Source of the DNA: Callorhinus ursinus
Taxonomy: Eukaryota > Chordata > Mammalia > Carnivora > Otariidae
Length of the DNA: 64,000 bases
Assembly (NCBI RefSeq): GCF_003265705.1
Contig: NW_020312775.1
Location: 757,330-821,329, forward strand
Direction of reading: 5' to 3'
The translations under genes and the position numbers were made by a program. Below the pieces are notes generated by a model. The model made no database searches, had not been told where the DNA came from, and was given only the letters and a program-made list of their open reading frames with translations. This document shows, piece after piece, positions 9,564 through 22,700 of this stretch (position 1 is its first letter; every line of letters starts with the position of its first letter).

Positions 9564-12339
9564 ATTTTCAAAGTAGAATTCCAAGGAAAGGGGAAAAGCA
9601 CCACGGTGAGTGGCAAAGTTAACCAGTTTGTTCCCAGCCCCGCCCCTTTGTCCCAAACTTTTCTAGACTTGTGTGCCACCCTTGCCACCTCCCCCTCCCC
9701 TGGGTCCCTTCCCCAGCTTCCATTGCTTCCATTCCTGAGACCAGTTCTTGCAGCCAGAAGCAGCAGAGCAGGCTCTCCTCTGGCCTCAATACCGCCCTGG
9801 GGACAGCAAGGACATTCAGCAGGTCTCCCCCAAGTGCAGCAGCTGTGGGAGGAGATGGAGGCTGGGAGCTGAGCCCTGGCCTTGAGCCTTTCCCTCTCCC
9901 ACAGCCGGTGGTGTTAAAAGAGTAAGGAGCTAAAGTATTCCTTTTTTCCCAGGGCAAGATTTCGGCAGGGAGGCCTAGAGATAGAGCTGCCCAGCTGAGC
10001 AGCTAAGTCGCCACAACCCTAGGGCAGGGCCCCCAGTCTCTCCCCCAGGACTGTTTATCTTAAGGCAGCTTACTTTGCTGGACTAGCTGTCACCCATGTC
10101 AAGGGAACTTTAATGAGATTCTTGGCCTGAAACGGTGTCAGAGGCTACGAGCCGGCCACTGAGAATGTGTGCTCAAGGAATGTTCTAGCATGAAGCTGGA
10201 CATGGATGGAGCCCAGATCCCAAACACACACCTCAGGCAGCACGGGTATTCCTTAAAATTAACCTGGAGGGAAAAACTTCCAGCACAGGCCTCTGCCTGA
10301 CCTCAGGGTTTCTCATTACTGTGGCCTGCCAGCCCAGTTCCTGGAGCCCAAGAAGCTCGAAACAGGTTTCTCTACAGGGAAATATTTCCAAAGTTTGGGC
10401 CTTGAAGGAAATGGGCACTTGAGAGCCTTGATCTCAGCCTTGCCATCCTGGAGGGAAGGGCACGTGTCCTCCCGGGTAAGGCCCTCCTCAGGGAACCATA
10501 CAACAGACAGCTTGGTGTTCTGCAGTCAGTCAGCCTTTTCTGACAAGTTCCCAGTCAACGTGACTCCACTCTGTTCTCATTTGGAGCAGAGGCACCCTTG
10601 TAATGGCTTTCTTGGCCTCTGTCAGATTCCGTCGAGAATCAATCGCTTCTCGATTCTACCTATTCCCTGATACTATTTGACAACCACCCCAGCAAACACT
10701 CACATTCCTTCGCACGGATGCTGATCTCACAAGTCAGAGGTTTTCTTTAGGCTGCCTCCCTGGAAACTCCCTTTACCACTCCTCCAGCACAGGGCCATAA
10801 ATTAATGCAGCATTGCAGAAGCTACCTCTAGGAGACACGATACATGACAGATGCCTCACAACCTGCAACACATCTCAGTAAATCTCACCCTGATTTGGAT
10901 TCATGGTGCCCAAGGATCCATTTACCTCACTGTGGGCAAACGGCCCACACATGTTGCAGTGACTGTCACTGGACCCTTGAGTGACATACTCACCTCGGGC
11001 ATTGAGGTACACACAGGACCACACACAAAGTATCAGCGGCCCCACTAGTGAGAATTCAACTCTTACCCTGCTGCTTCGGTCCACCCACAGCACAAATCCT
11101 ACATAGCAAGATCTACATCTTCCCTACCATGCCTAGCCCACTGCAGCTGCCACAGGCCCTCAGCAGCCCAAGATCTCTTGGGTGAGGTGGGGGGGTGGTA
11201 TGGAAAGGGTTTTCTAGGACTTCCCTGGTAAAAGATTGTTTCATAACATCTGCCCTCCTAAGGCTTGGGCAGGATATACCTCAAAGACCCTGAGCTCCCT
11301 GACCTATAGCAAATTTCTTCTTTCCCATTCCTGTCCACAAACTAGGCCCCTACAAATATGGCCTCCCTCCGCCACCCCATACCCCCCCCCAACACCCCCA
11401 CCCCCGCCATGGACAGATGCCCATGGTCTGTGTCTGATGCCTGGCTACTACCTGTTCACCATACATCCAGATACCCAGTCCTCCCATCCAGAGACCTCAT
11501 GAGCACCGAAGCAGACATTGTGGTTAGGTCTGATACCCCGGACCTGTGGCCTGGTGCTCCCTGGCCATTTGAGAAGGAAGCAATCCTAGGCTTCTGGACC
11601 CAAGCTACTGCCCTCCCTCCCCTGTGGCAGAGAAATCTAACTTCCCAGCAGTTCTACCCACAGACCCACTACTTGATTATAACAGAGCACCCCACCTATC
11701 TCACACCCTCCTGACCTTGGTGGCAGCCACTGCTTTCTTTAAGACCCTGAGGCAGACTTAGGAACTGGAAGGGGCTGGAGGGTGTTCTCTGTGTCTTAGC
11801 CTGGCAAAGGCCAACAAAAGCCCATCTGTTCCTTCTTGTCTGCATGGGATGAGTAGAGCTTGCCTTTGTTCTATTTTGGCACCTGAACCGTTATTTAGGG
11901 GAAGCCCAGGAAAATTTCATCCAAGGCCCAGGTCTCAAGGGAACAAGATTTGGAACGAGTGAAGAGAACAGAGTGACTCTTCCCGTTAGATCCCACTGTG
12001 GCCACAGGCTTCTCTTGCTTTGGTCTGGAGGACAGCTCACCCCAAACATGAATGGAGAGACATCCTAGGGGAGCGGCCAGGTTGCATCTCTCTGTCCAAC
12101 CAGAGGCTGGGGCTAACAAAGAGCAAGGCAGAACATTAATACTTTAAGAGGTATTAGAATTTAATGTGTGAGTGAGGCCAGGGGAGTACTGCTGTACAGT
12201 ACATCTGCAGGACAGATACGTATGTATATAAACTTAGGCAAATTAAATCAATTGCTCTGGGTTATAAAGCTCCTTTTGCAGAAAGCTGCCTAAGTGGGCT
12301 CTGACTCCGTTCAAATTTCCCAAGCCCGCTCCCCCCAAC

Positions 12340-12340
<1 letters not shown>

Positions 12341-12375
<35 letters not shown>
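12341..12375. repeat. C35 homopolymer
   Basis: Thirty-five consecutive C, G-rich on the DRP2 mRNA strand. Confidence 0.95.
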
Positions 12376-12376
<1 letters not shown>

Positions 12377-13620
12377 CTATCTACTCTGAACGGTTTCTGG
12401 ATAAAGGGATTATGGTCTAGGCAGCCTAGCAAGAATTAGTTTACTTTGAGGATCGGGTTCACCTTCCAGAGTTAGAAAGAACAGTTTTATGCAAAGGAAG
12501 GCCTTGCTGTTGTCTGGGTGGGAAGTGGCCAGCTTCCTGATTTGTGGCCAGTGGTTCCTGGGAAGGGACCACTATTTAGGGCTGCCACTTGCATCTGCCT
12601 TGTGATTAGCTGGGGACAATCAGCCGCCTCATCTGATTCCGCCTGAAAGAAACAAGGGTCACAGCCTGCAAGAGTGTTGGGCAGTCACACTCCTCCAGGC
12701 TAGTGAGTGGCTTCCCCTTCCTCACCCAAGGAGAGCAAGACCCCCTTGCTGAGCAAGCAGCTGCCCCTGCCCCAGGGCTGTGAGGGCAGATCCGGAAGAG
12801 CTAAGGGTGGCTTCAGCTGGATTCCCAGAGCAATTTCTGGTGTCTCAGGAGGCTGAGGCCTTCAGGAAGGAGGAGGGGTGGGGGCGGTGAACTAAGGGGG
12901 GGGGTGAACTAAGCTCATAAGTATCTCTTTAATGTTTCCAAATGTATGGTGTAAATAAGAATCAGAATGAACTTGAGGAAGGGCGGCCAGGGCCTGAGGC
13001 AGAAGGAACTGAAGATATTCGAAGGGGAAACAACATCTAGGGAGCATCAGGATGGCTAGAGAGAGATGCCGTCAAACTAAAGTAATATGACACATGCTGC
13101 CCAGACATTTTCAGGGACACTTTTTTGGTGGGGGGTTGTGTCTTGGGTATACCCTTCTGCCTCCCTGAGTTGGGCCAGAGAGTAGGGCTAACCTCTGTGG
13201 GTTCATAATGCTGGAACCATGGGGTCATGCGGCTTCCTTATCTCCATAATGCCATGGAAAAGGGAAAGGGGCCAAGGGGCACTGCTTAGCTCTGCAAGGC
13301 AGCTTCTCTGCTCCCCATCTTAATGGCCTCCAAGCGCCATTTGCCCGCACCGCGACAGAAACATACGTAAGGGACTGGTCTCAAACTTGAGGATTAAAGG
13401 GCACGTTTCTAGAGTTGGGGGAATCATGCCTCTCCCTCCCCCAGCCCTGAAGCATCCACTTCACACATGGGCAGATCCCTGCTGCTGCCCCGAGCCCAGA
13501 TAACTCTGGCTGAGGAATGTGGGCCCGGGAGGGACCAGAAAGGTTGGGTGAAGGCATGAAGGAAGACTTGGACCAGAACTGGGAGAGGACTGTGGATTAT
13601 AGGATGGGGATCTGGCTCCA

Positions 13621-13745
13621 TTAGGAGGCCAACAGGGGGTTGGCAGTCCCATCAGAGCTTTGCACACTGGGGAAGGCGTGGCGGAGCTTCTCCATGATGT
13701 CCTCCAAGCACAGGCTGACATCGTGGCTCTTGGACCCCACATCAT
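13621..13745 (-). CDS. DRP2: DRP2 coding exon 22 (stop)
   Basis: Acceptor CAACTTAG|ATGATG. Encodes [20 protein letters not shown] ... TANPLLAS and stops with TAA at 13623-13621. The exon continues as 3' UTR. The open frame upstream of 13745 is intron. Confidence 0.95.
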
Positions 13746-16700
13746 CTAAGTTGGAAAAGAGAGATTTGGGGAGAGAACTAGGGATTCCCTGCTGAGGCCA
13801 AGGGGCTGAAGCGGGAGGCTGCCCGCTGAAGGACAAAACCCCACAGCGTTTGTGTCTTCCCAGCACAATGCCTAGAACATAGGAGGTGCTCAATATACAC
13901 GTGTAAAATAAGCAAACAAACGCTTGGTCAATAAACCAGTCTTCCCTGACGCTAAGCTCAAAGCCACGAGGGGAAACCCATGGTCCAGCCCTAGCAGGAC
14001 CTAGGGCAGATCTGGGGCAGGATGAAGCCATGGAGGAAGGGGCTGGGAGGGGCCAGGGGAACTTACCTGCAGCTTCAGTATCTGGAGTGGTCTGTCCCTT
14101 CTCCTGGGGGTGACTGCCTTCTGACTGCTGTGGAGAGGAAGCTAGGGACGAGCCTGCAGAACCATTGCCATCTGATTCGGTGGGTGGCTGGCAAGAGGTA
14201 AGGCATGACTTAAGTGGCTTTGTGTTTCTGACCTCACTTTAACAGACTCCTGAGCTTAGAAGGGGCTTTAGAGACCTCATGCCCATCCCTTTGCCCTGGG
14301 ACTTTAAGAAGTTTTCGGTAGTGCCCCAAACAGTGGCTTCCCCTTTGAAGAAACTTCTTAGAATATTCAGTTACCAGTTACCTTCTTCCTTCAACAACAT
14401 GTGTCAAAGGCTCCCAGCTGCACCTAAAGGTCTCTTGCTGTCCATCTCAGCTATAATTAAGCTATTTAGAACCCAGATCTCCCTGAAAATATAGAGTTGC
14501 ACACCTGATCCTCAGTTCATGATATATGTTAAGACCTCCAGGAATTCATCTAGAGGCTATCCCTTAGAGGATCTGGGGAAGAGGCATGGGGTGGTATTAC
14601 TTGGTACATATAGTGATTAAACAGTTGACCCTTGAAAAATGTGGGGGTTAGGGGCACTGACACCCCTGTGCAGTCAAAAATCCACATATAATTTTGACTC
14701 CCCCAAAACTTAACTGCTAATAGCCTACCGTTGACCAGAAGCCCTACTCATAACATAAACGCTAAATAAACATACAGTTTGTATGCATTATATACTACAT
14801 TTTTACAATAAAGTCAGCAAGAGAAAAGAAAATGTTATTAAGAAAATCATAAGGGGGCGCCTGGGTGGCTCAGTCGGTTGAGTGTCTGACTCTTGGTTTT
14901 GGCTCAGGTCATGATCTCAAGGTTGTGAGATCAAGCCCCCCGAGCTGGGCCCTGCGCTTAAGAGCCTCTCTCTCTCCCTCTCCTTCTGCCCTTCTCCCTC
15001 ACTTTCCCTCTAAAAAAAAAGAAAAGAAAAGAAAAGAAAAAGAAAATCATAAGGAAGGGAAAATACATTTACAGTACTGTACAGTAAAAAATCCACATAT
15101 AGGGGCACCTGGTTGGCTCAGTCAGTTAAGCATCTACCTTCGGCTCAGGTCATGATCCTGGGGTCCTGGGATCCAGCCCCACATCCCCACATCGGGCTCC
15201 CCGCTCAGCAGGGAGTCTGCTTCTCCCTCTGTCTCTGCCCCTCACCCGCCTCGTGCATGCTCACGTGACCTCTCTTTCTCAAATAAACAAAATCTTTAAA
15301 AAATCCGCATGTAAGTGGACCCACAAGGTCCAAACCTGTGTTGTTCAAGGGTCAACTGTAATAGGTAACGTTTACAAAGTATTCCCTACATTCCTGGCCT
15401 CGTGCTAAATTCTTTAAATACACTATCGCATCTTAGGTTCACAATTCCACGAAGTTGGGATGTTATTATCCCTGTTTTACAGATGAGGGAACTGGGGGTA
15501 AGTGAGGCCAAGTAACTTTCCTAACACCTGACAGTCACGAATTGGCACAGCCACATTTGAACCCAGGGCTGTCTGACTCCAGAGCTACACCATGCCATAT
15601 ACGTGACCTCTCAAGGAGGAAAGGGACAAACAGGAGCGAAGAGCTCCCTTCCCGGCAAACATCGTTCTCTCCCCCAGCATGTCCAAAACTGCTTCTTTCC
15701 AGCAAACATCACGGTAGCGAAATCAATGTTTTGGATGATTCTTTGAGCTTCGTCCTCTTGATACCAGATTCAAATGGGTTGTGGGGAAGTGAGCACTCAG
15801 ACTTGGCCAAGAGCACACCGGTCCCTTCCCGCGCCCCCTTCCCTAATGGTCAGCCCAGTTCTCTTCAGAAAGTCATCCAACAACGGCCACCGCCAATGAA
15901 AGCCAAGGAGCGCTTTCATTCCTGCCCTTTGCTGCACTCCCCGGCTCCCCACATCCAGGAGGTGGGGGGGGGGGGGGTCAGCCGCTCTGGTCCTCCCCCC
16001 TGGCTCCAGACTCACCTGCAAGAGCAGCTCCCTTAAGCGCTGCAGCTGAGACTCCAGTTGCTTGTTGTGGTCCTCAAGGATCTGCATGCGTGTCTCCAGG
16101 CGGCTCTTGTGCTGCCGAAGGATCCGGGCCTCAGCCAGGAGCTCCTCATTGCGGTGGTCCTGTGCTACCTCAGCAGAGCACTCAGCCAGGGTGGGGGCCT
16201 CGGCAGCCTCCTCATGCTGCCACTTCAAGCGCTTCAGCTCTCCCTGGAGAATTCTGCCAAGGAGACAGGAGCCAAGACCTATGGCCCTAACAAAGTACTG
16301 ACTGTGTCCGGGTCCCAGATGTCCCCTCCTACCTAGTGGTGAGCGGTCCCTTTGCTCTCCCAGCCCCACCCCCACCCCAGCCATGTTTGGGCTCGAATGG
16401 CCATATCCATTCTTCTCCAGCACACATGTCATTTACTCTGCCATCCTCGGGCCTCAGAGCAGAGAGAGCTGACATTTCATCTAACAAAGGTCTCAGGGCT
16501 TTGATGTGCTGCTTCAGGGATTAATTCTGACCTTAAAATCAGGCAGAAACATAGTCTGCAAATAAATGAGGCATTAGGGCCACAGACTAACCTACTCCAT
16601 TTTTAGATTTTTAGATTCCAGCGGAAGACAAACAAAATATCACCCATCTTGCCTCTTCTCTCCACTTACCCTCCTCTTTGGCCCCCTTTGAACACCCCTG

Positions 16701-19700
16701 TTGAGTCATCAAGAAACAGAATCACTGTCTCACCAATGCTTCCCCGGGCCTGCCCACTGCTGATCTAACGCAGTGCTTCTCAAACTATCCATAGCAGAAA
16801 ACCAGGGGAGGTGGGGGTTCAATCACTGTGGACCAATAAGTGGTCCAAATGCCTATGGCTAACACACAGCTCCCAACACACGTGACTTGCCACACAAGTT
16901 CAACAGCACGCAAATGGGTCTATGGCTGATTCCGTGAAAAGTCCACTAATTATGTGCCTGGAACACGTGGCCATGTCGAATTGCTCTAAAGGTTTCTAGA
17001 AGCTGACTTTCTATGTCTGTATTTATCTTGTCTTGAACCAGTTAGCGAACACTTGGCAGACCGGCCCTGTTCTAAGGACTTGCCACTCCAAGTAGTCTGG
17101 GGGCCAGCACCATGGGCATCCCCGGGGAGCCGGTTAAAAATGCAGAACTCAGCCCCTCCCCCAGACCTGTGAATCAAAATCTGCATTTTACCCAGCTCCC
17201 CGGGTGACTTGTATGCACACTAAGGTTCGAGAAGCACTGGTCTGAGGAATCCTTTGGGTTTTATTGAGTGCCCCCAAAGTGGCTTGGACCCTTTGACACA
17301 GGCCCCTACTGAAACCCGTACTTTATGGAGATTAATTTCATCCTCGTAATCTTCACCTTCTCTTGTTTTATTACTTTCAGTGAGTGTTAAGTGCCTCTTT
17401 CCATTTCCAACTCTGAAAGTTCCTCAAGGGCAGAGACATGCATTCTCTCTTCTGTATTCTCTGTGTTTGCGCTCTCTCTGCTTGTATCTACTGGGTACTT
17501 GAAAATATTTGGGTTGGGTTAAGAGGATTCAAATTATGATTAGAATTGCTAGCATTTATTGAACCCTTACGATAAGCCAGGTACTGGCTAACGCATCTAT
17601 ATGCCTGATTTCATTTGAAATTCACAAGTGACCCTAGGAGGTAGATACTATTATCATCATTCTTATTTTATAGATGAGGAAATGGGGGATCACTGAGTAG
17701 AAGTCACATAGCTAGGATGTGGAAGTGTCAAGACTCGAAATTAAACTGTTTGACTCTCCCACCCGCACAGATCTGTGCCATCACCACACCCACCGGTTCT
17801 CATCCTCTAAGTGGGCCAGGATCTTCTCTAGCTCCCCCTTGCTTTCTGTAGCCATGCTGCATGGGGCCTGCTGTCCAAAGGCTGGCTCCCGGTCTGTAAT
17901 GGGGCTGGAGTGCCGCAGCAGGTACTGGTCCTCATCTCTGCGTGGGTGTGGGGAGAGAAGAGGAGGTGGCCAGGCAGTGAACCAAGAAACATTTCAGGGC
18001 AGGAGTTCCCAGCTCCCAGCTCAGGCCCCAAGAGACATAGGCTGGAAGATTCACTTCTACATCACATAGAGAGGGAAAGGCTATATATTTAGGTTTAAGA
18101 GGGGTGAAGGTGTTTAAAGGTGGCAGAGGTCGTGGTTGAGGGTATAGGAGGGAGTGTTTTCAGGATGCTGGGGCTTCTGGGTTCTACCTAAAGCCCCCTG
18201 GGAAACAATGAGCAAATCACTTCCCAGTGTGTGCTATTCACTGACCTTGTCCTCCTTTGCTTCCTCACACCTCCCAGGGGGCTCACTGCTTGTCTAAGTT
18301 CCATCGGGGCCAGCCTGATCCATTGGCCAGTAGCTCCTAAGCCCCCTGAGCCTGTCAGGGACCTCCCTAGGGATAAGGGGCCCCTTCTCTGAGCTATAGC
18401 ACCAGGGAATCCCTCTGGTCACACTTCAGTCAAGTCCCTGGTGTCTCCCCAGGGTGTGGCACTGGACAGGGCTTTAGCACCTTGAGCAGAGATAATGGCT
18501 CATTTCTGCAACTTTAGATGAGGGCATATTCTCCTTCCTTCAGAGTTAGGCATGGAAGGACGGGATCTTGCAAGAGGAAGTGACCTGGGCAGATGGCAGC
18601 TCAGTCAGTCGATAGAGGGCTTCTATTACTAAACACAGTGCCCAGAAAGCAGCCTTCCTTCCTTGGGGCCTCTAGAACCCTAACCACCACATGTCCCTCT
18701 CCCGGAGGATATATCCTTCCCAAATGGTGGCAGAGGGATCCTAAGGAGAACTCTTCCTGGAAAATACGCAGCTGTGAAAACTTACATGCTGTCATCTGGG
18801 GACAGGCTGTCATTAAAGAAGGAACAATTCTGACTTTCCATCTCAGCAAGCCTGAGAAGAAAAAGCAGGAACAGAAGGGAAAGCAGGATGTGGGGGCTTG
18901 CTTTCATCTCGAGGACTCTAATCCCACAATAGGATCATTAGCTTTGGGGGCTGCCCCAACCACCCTGGAGTGTTGGGCCTCGCTGGCTGCCACATACCCC
19001 ACTGTGCACACCCCCCTGGTCTAGACTCCATTCTCTTTGCCCTGACTGAAGACCCCCTCCCCTTTAGACTCTTTAAAATCTCCCTCCCCCGAACCTGGTG
19101 GTACCTGCTGGCAAAATGCTCAATGCGGGAGTGTGTGTCGGCGTGTGGCAACATCGGGGAAGAAGCCAGCCTAGAAGAAAGCAGTGGACTCAGAGGACCA
19201 AGGAATGAGCAGCTGAGCAGTCCGTTTCCTTATCACCACCCTCTCCACCCGCCCCGCGCTCCCCCCCCCTCCGCCACTAAACTAGGCAGATGGGCAAGAG
19301 TTGATGGGAACAGGATGCAGGGACTGGATTCTAATCTATTTCTCGGGCCAGCTCCCTAGTCAGGCCCAAGCTGACCCTCCCCGTTGTTAGTCGGGTTTGC
19401 CTCCGAACACTCCTCCAGCCCACGTGGGACTCTGCCCCTACACAGTGCATCCCATCCGCAGCTCGACAAGGCCCACAGCCCCTCCGCTCAGCCCCTGGTA
19501 CTCACGTCTCACTGTAGTCCGCCTCCAGCACCGACTGCACAGGCAGATAACCTCGCTGAGGGTGTTTGCTGAAATAATGCTTTGAGCGGAATTTGTTCTT
19601 TAAGGTTGTGGCAAAGTCCCTCATGTTCTCACTGGATGTGGTCTAGGGGGAGACAGGGCAGAGGGACTCATCTTAATGGCTTCGGGAGGCTGGGGAGGTG

Positions 19701-22700
19701 GGGATGCTCTCCTAGAGCAGGCAACATGACCAGTCATCTACTCTTGTTCATGCCTACCACGCTCCACTCCCAGAAAAAGGTCAAGAAGGATATACTGCCA
19801 AACTGTGAACGCTGGTTGCCTCTGGGAAGTTGGACTGGAGAGGTGGGGGCGAGGCTGAGGAGAGAGGGGGACTTTCATTTTTGACTTTATACATCTGTAC
19901 AGAATTTGAATCTTTTACAGTAAGCATATATTTGTTAATTTCTAAGGATCTTTATATAAATTCTAAGGGTGCAGAAGATGAGCAAGAGGTAGAGGATTAT
20001 CAGCCTACCATCTCAAGCCAGTTTTCTCTGTATGTTTATTTTGAAATGAAAATACAAGAAAAATAAAGGCAAGTCCCCTGCTCCCACTGGGTGACACATC
20101 CAGTGAGAACATGAGGGACTTTTTTTTTTTTTTTTACCTCCAAGAGACTGAGTAATTGATTTGAGCACAAACTTGACTAGCAGGGATGGAAGAAATGACA
20201 AAGTAGCGGGTGAAGACCAGGTTGCAGGAATGCTCAAAGCTATAGCCAGGAATCCCCCAAACTGGTGAAACTCCACCCTTCATAGCTACCTGAGCCCAGG
20301 TTGGTCAACATTCCTGAACTCCACTCAGAGAATTTCTCCTCTGCTGTGTTCAGGACCCAAAACTCCAAGCTTAGCTCCCTGAGCGGACTCTGCTCCCTAA
20401 GCGGACTCTTCTCCCCAAGCTCTTTTATCCCTTTCTGCCCCACAGATACTCCCAAGTCCCAAGCATATTGCCAGCTCCCCACGCTGTTCTCTCCCACCCC
20501 ACCTCCCTACCTTTCAACGCGGTTCCCCATAATCCATCTCTCCAAATCGCCATCTCTTCTCCAATGAAAACCAAGTGAATTTGGGGACCCGGGTAAAGAG
20601 CATACTCTTTTTTTTTTTTAACCTCCAAGAGACTGAGTAATTGATTTGAGCACAAATTTTGGAATTGACTAGCAGGGATGGAAGAAATGACAAAGTAGCG
20701 GGTGAAGACCAGGTTGATGGGAGCAATGCAGGAAGCTAGGCAGGAAAAATTAAAGTGAGCAATGGAAGGAAGGCCAGTTACCTGGAACTGTCTTGCTCTC
20801 TCTCTTTTTTTTTTCCTGAGACTTTACTCTGCAGGAAAATAGTAAATGCCTTTTAAATGGCCACGAGTGTCCTGGGCTGCTATAGCCAGGAATCCCACAA
20901 ACTGGTGAATCACCAGGACTGCTGGGAGAATGCTCCCCAAAGGAGAACGGAATATAGCTAGTCCATGCTCGGTCAAGGAGATCAAGGGCCTAGAAGCTGA
21001 TTGCTGCCTCCCCGTCCTGCTCCGCCCAGAGGCTCCGTACCGGGGTGTAATACTCCATGATGGGGTAGTGAAGCTTGTTGCCTTTGCTGGCCCTGCCTGT
21101 CAGGAAGCAGGTCTGGCAGATGTCCACGTTAAATTGTTTCAGACTCCGGTACCTTGGGGAGATGAGAGGTGGTAGGACAGAGAATCCAGCGGACCGTAGT
21201 GACCTCCCCATTTCCCTAACTTCCAGATATACACACACACATTAGAAGGGGGCGAGGCATGGAGTCATAATGGGCTCAACCTCCCACACATAACAGTGGC
21301 TGCGTCCTCACTAGATGACTAGCCTTATTCTTTTTTTTTCTTTTTTTTACATTTTTTAAAAGATTTTATTTGTTTATTTGACAGAGAGAGAGAGAGCACA
21401 AGCAGGGGGAGAGGCAGAGGGAGAGGGAGAAGCAGTCTCCCCGCTGAGCAAGGAGCCCGTGTGGGGCCCGATCCCAGGACCCTGGGAGCATGATCCGAGC
21501 CAAAGGCAGACGCTTAACCGACTGAGCCACCCAGGTGCCCGGCAAATAGCTTTCTAAACGAAGATGTCTCTGAAGGGTCCCGTCTCAGAGGTACCACCAC
21601 CTACGTTGGAGAAGTTACACTTCCAATACGAAGGCTCTTATTCTACCAGCCTTGGGCAAATTGGCTAAGTCATTTCCAAAACTTGTTTATAATAATAACT
21701 TGGAGCGCCTGGGTGGCTCAGTCAGTTAAGCATCCGACTCTTGATTTTGGCTCAGGTCAGGATCTCGGGGTTGTGAGATTAGCCCTGAGTCAGGCTCTGC
21801 TCTGGGATCCACTCAGGAGTCAGCCTGCTTAAGGATTCTCTCTCCCCCTCTCCCTCTGCCCCGCCCCCACCACCACTCATGTTCTCTCTCTCTCTCTCTC
21901 TAAAAAAAATAAATAAATAAAAAGTATGATAATAATTCTAATATTAACTGAATATTGACTAACCCTTCAGATCCAGGTCCAAAGCCTGGCTGAACTGCCC
22001 AGACCTAGTAGCACAGAAAGGTGAAATGCCTAGACTTAGGGAAGTCAGAGGAGCCAACATCTAGTCCTGGATCTACACTCACCAACTGTGTGAACTTGGG
22101 CAAGTCACATGCCACCTGCATGCCTCATTTGCTTATAAAAAGCAGGGCCGTTGTAAAGAGAGTGCCTTCATGCTTTCAAAAGTTGAAAACTTGAGCATTT
22201 TATGATGAAAGCCAAATTCAGGGTAGTGGGAGGAGGAGAGGAATGTAACCAGGGAAACTTTAAATGTATTGCGATCATGCTTTCTTTCTTCACCTTGGTG
22301 GTGGGTGCACCCCTTTGCGGGCTAGAGCTGGCTCAAACCAGCTCATGAGAGCCAGTTGTTAAAATTTCAGGGATTTTTTCCAAGCCAGTTGTTAAATACA
22401 GCCATTATAAAAAATATATATAAACTCACAATTAAGTAAATGATACTAAAACAAAGTAACAAATACTCAGAACTCATCACCTCCTGATTATTTTTCTATT
22501 ATCTATGCTCTTGAGGTTCAGTCTATCGTATCTGCAGTGTGGAAATGCTGTCAATTGTATACAACCAGGGATGATGCCTGGGTGGCTCAGTCAGTTAAAC
22601 GTCTGCCTTCAGCTCAGGTCATGATCTCAGGGTCCTGGGATCGAGTCCCGCATCGGGCTCCTTGCTCAGCAGGGAGTCTGCTTCTCCCTCTGCCTGCTTC

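Larger units (their letters stand above)
9541..13620 (-). other. DRP2: DRP2 3' UTR (probable extent)
   Basis: Sequence downstream of the DRP2 stop at 13621 runs about 4 kb without any CAN-SINE or L1, unlike the flanking DNA. That supports a retained transcribed exon. It contains a C35 run (12341-12375; G35 in the mRNA sense). The end is inferred from AATAAA at 9558. Small open frames inside are not convincing genes. Confidence 0.5.
14622..15360. mobile_element. Tigger-like (Tc1/mariner) DNA transposon remnant
   Basis: Terminal inverted repeats CAGTTGACCCTTGAA at the left and TTCAAGGGTCAACTG at the right, ending at a TA. The internal phrases 'ataatttttgactcccccaa'-type and 'caataaagtcagcaagagaa' match the known non-autonomous family. 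It is interrupted by two CAN-SINEs, leaving about 300 bp of element. Confidence 0.75.
14188..16015 (-). other. DRP2 intron 20
   Basis: Occupied largely by a Tigger-like transposon (14622-15360) with two nested CAN-SINEs, then an antisense MIR (15361-15590) and a G14 run (15964-15977) close to the exon 20 donor. Confidence 0.75.
16254..17793 (-). other. DRP2 intron 19
   Basis: Contains a MER5/Charlie-like hAT element (16771-17239) and an antisense MIR (17545-17765). The rest is unassigned. Confidence 0.7.
19643..21040 (-). other. DRP2 intron 15, rearranged
   Basis: Contains an antisense L1 fragment (about 19763-19930), an inverted 28-bp copy of exon 16 (20095-20122) and a direct duplication (20137-20272 versus 20621-20912). 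No CAN-SINE is present. Confidence 0.75.

Noticed and set aside
13746..14031. Upstream extension of the last DRP2 open frame
   Set aside because: The acceptor CTTAG at 13746-13750 and matching phase with exon 21 show it is intron.
15797..16432. 211-codon open frame over DRP2 exon 20
   Set aside because: Only 16016-16253 is exon; both ends read through splice sites into intron.
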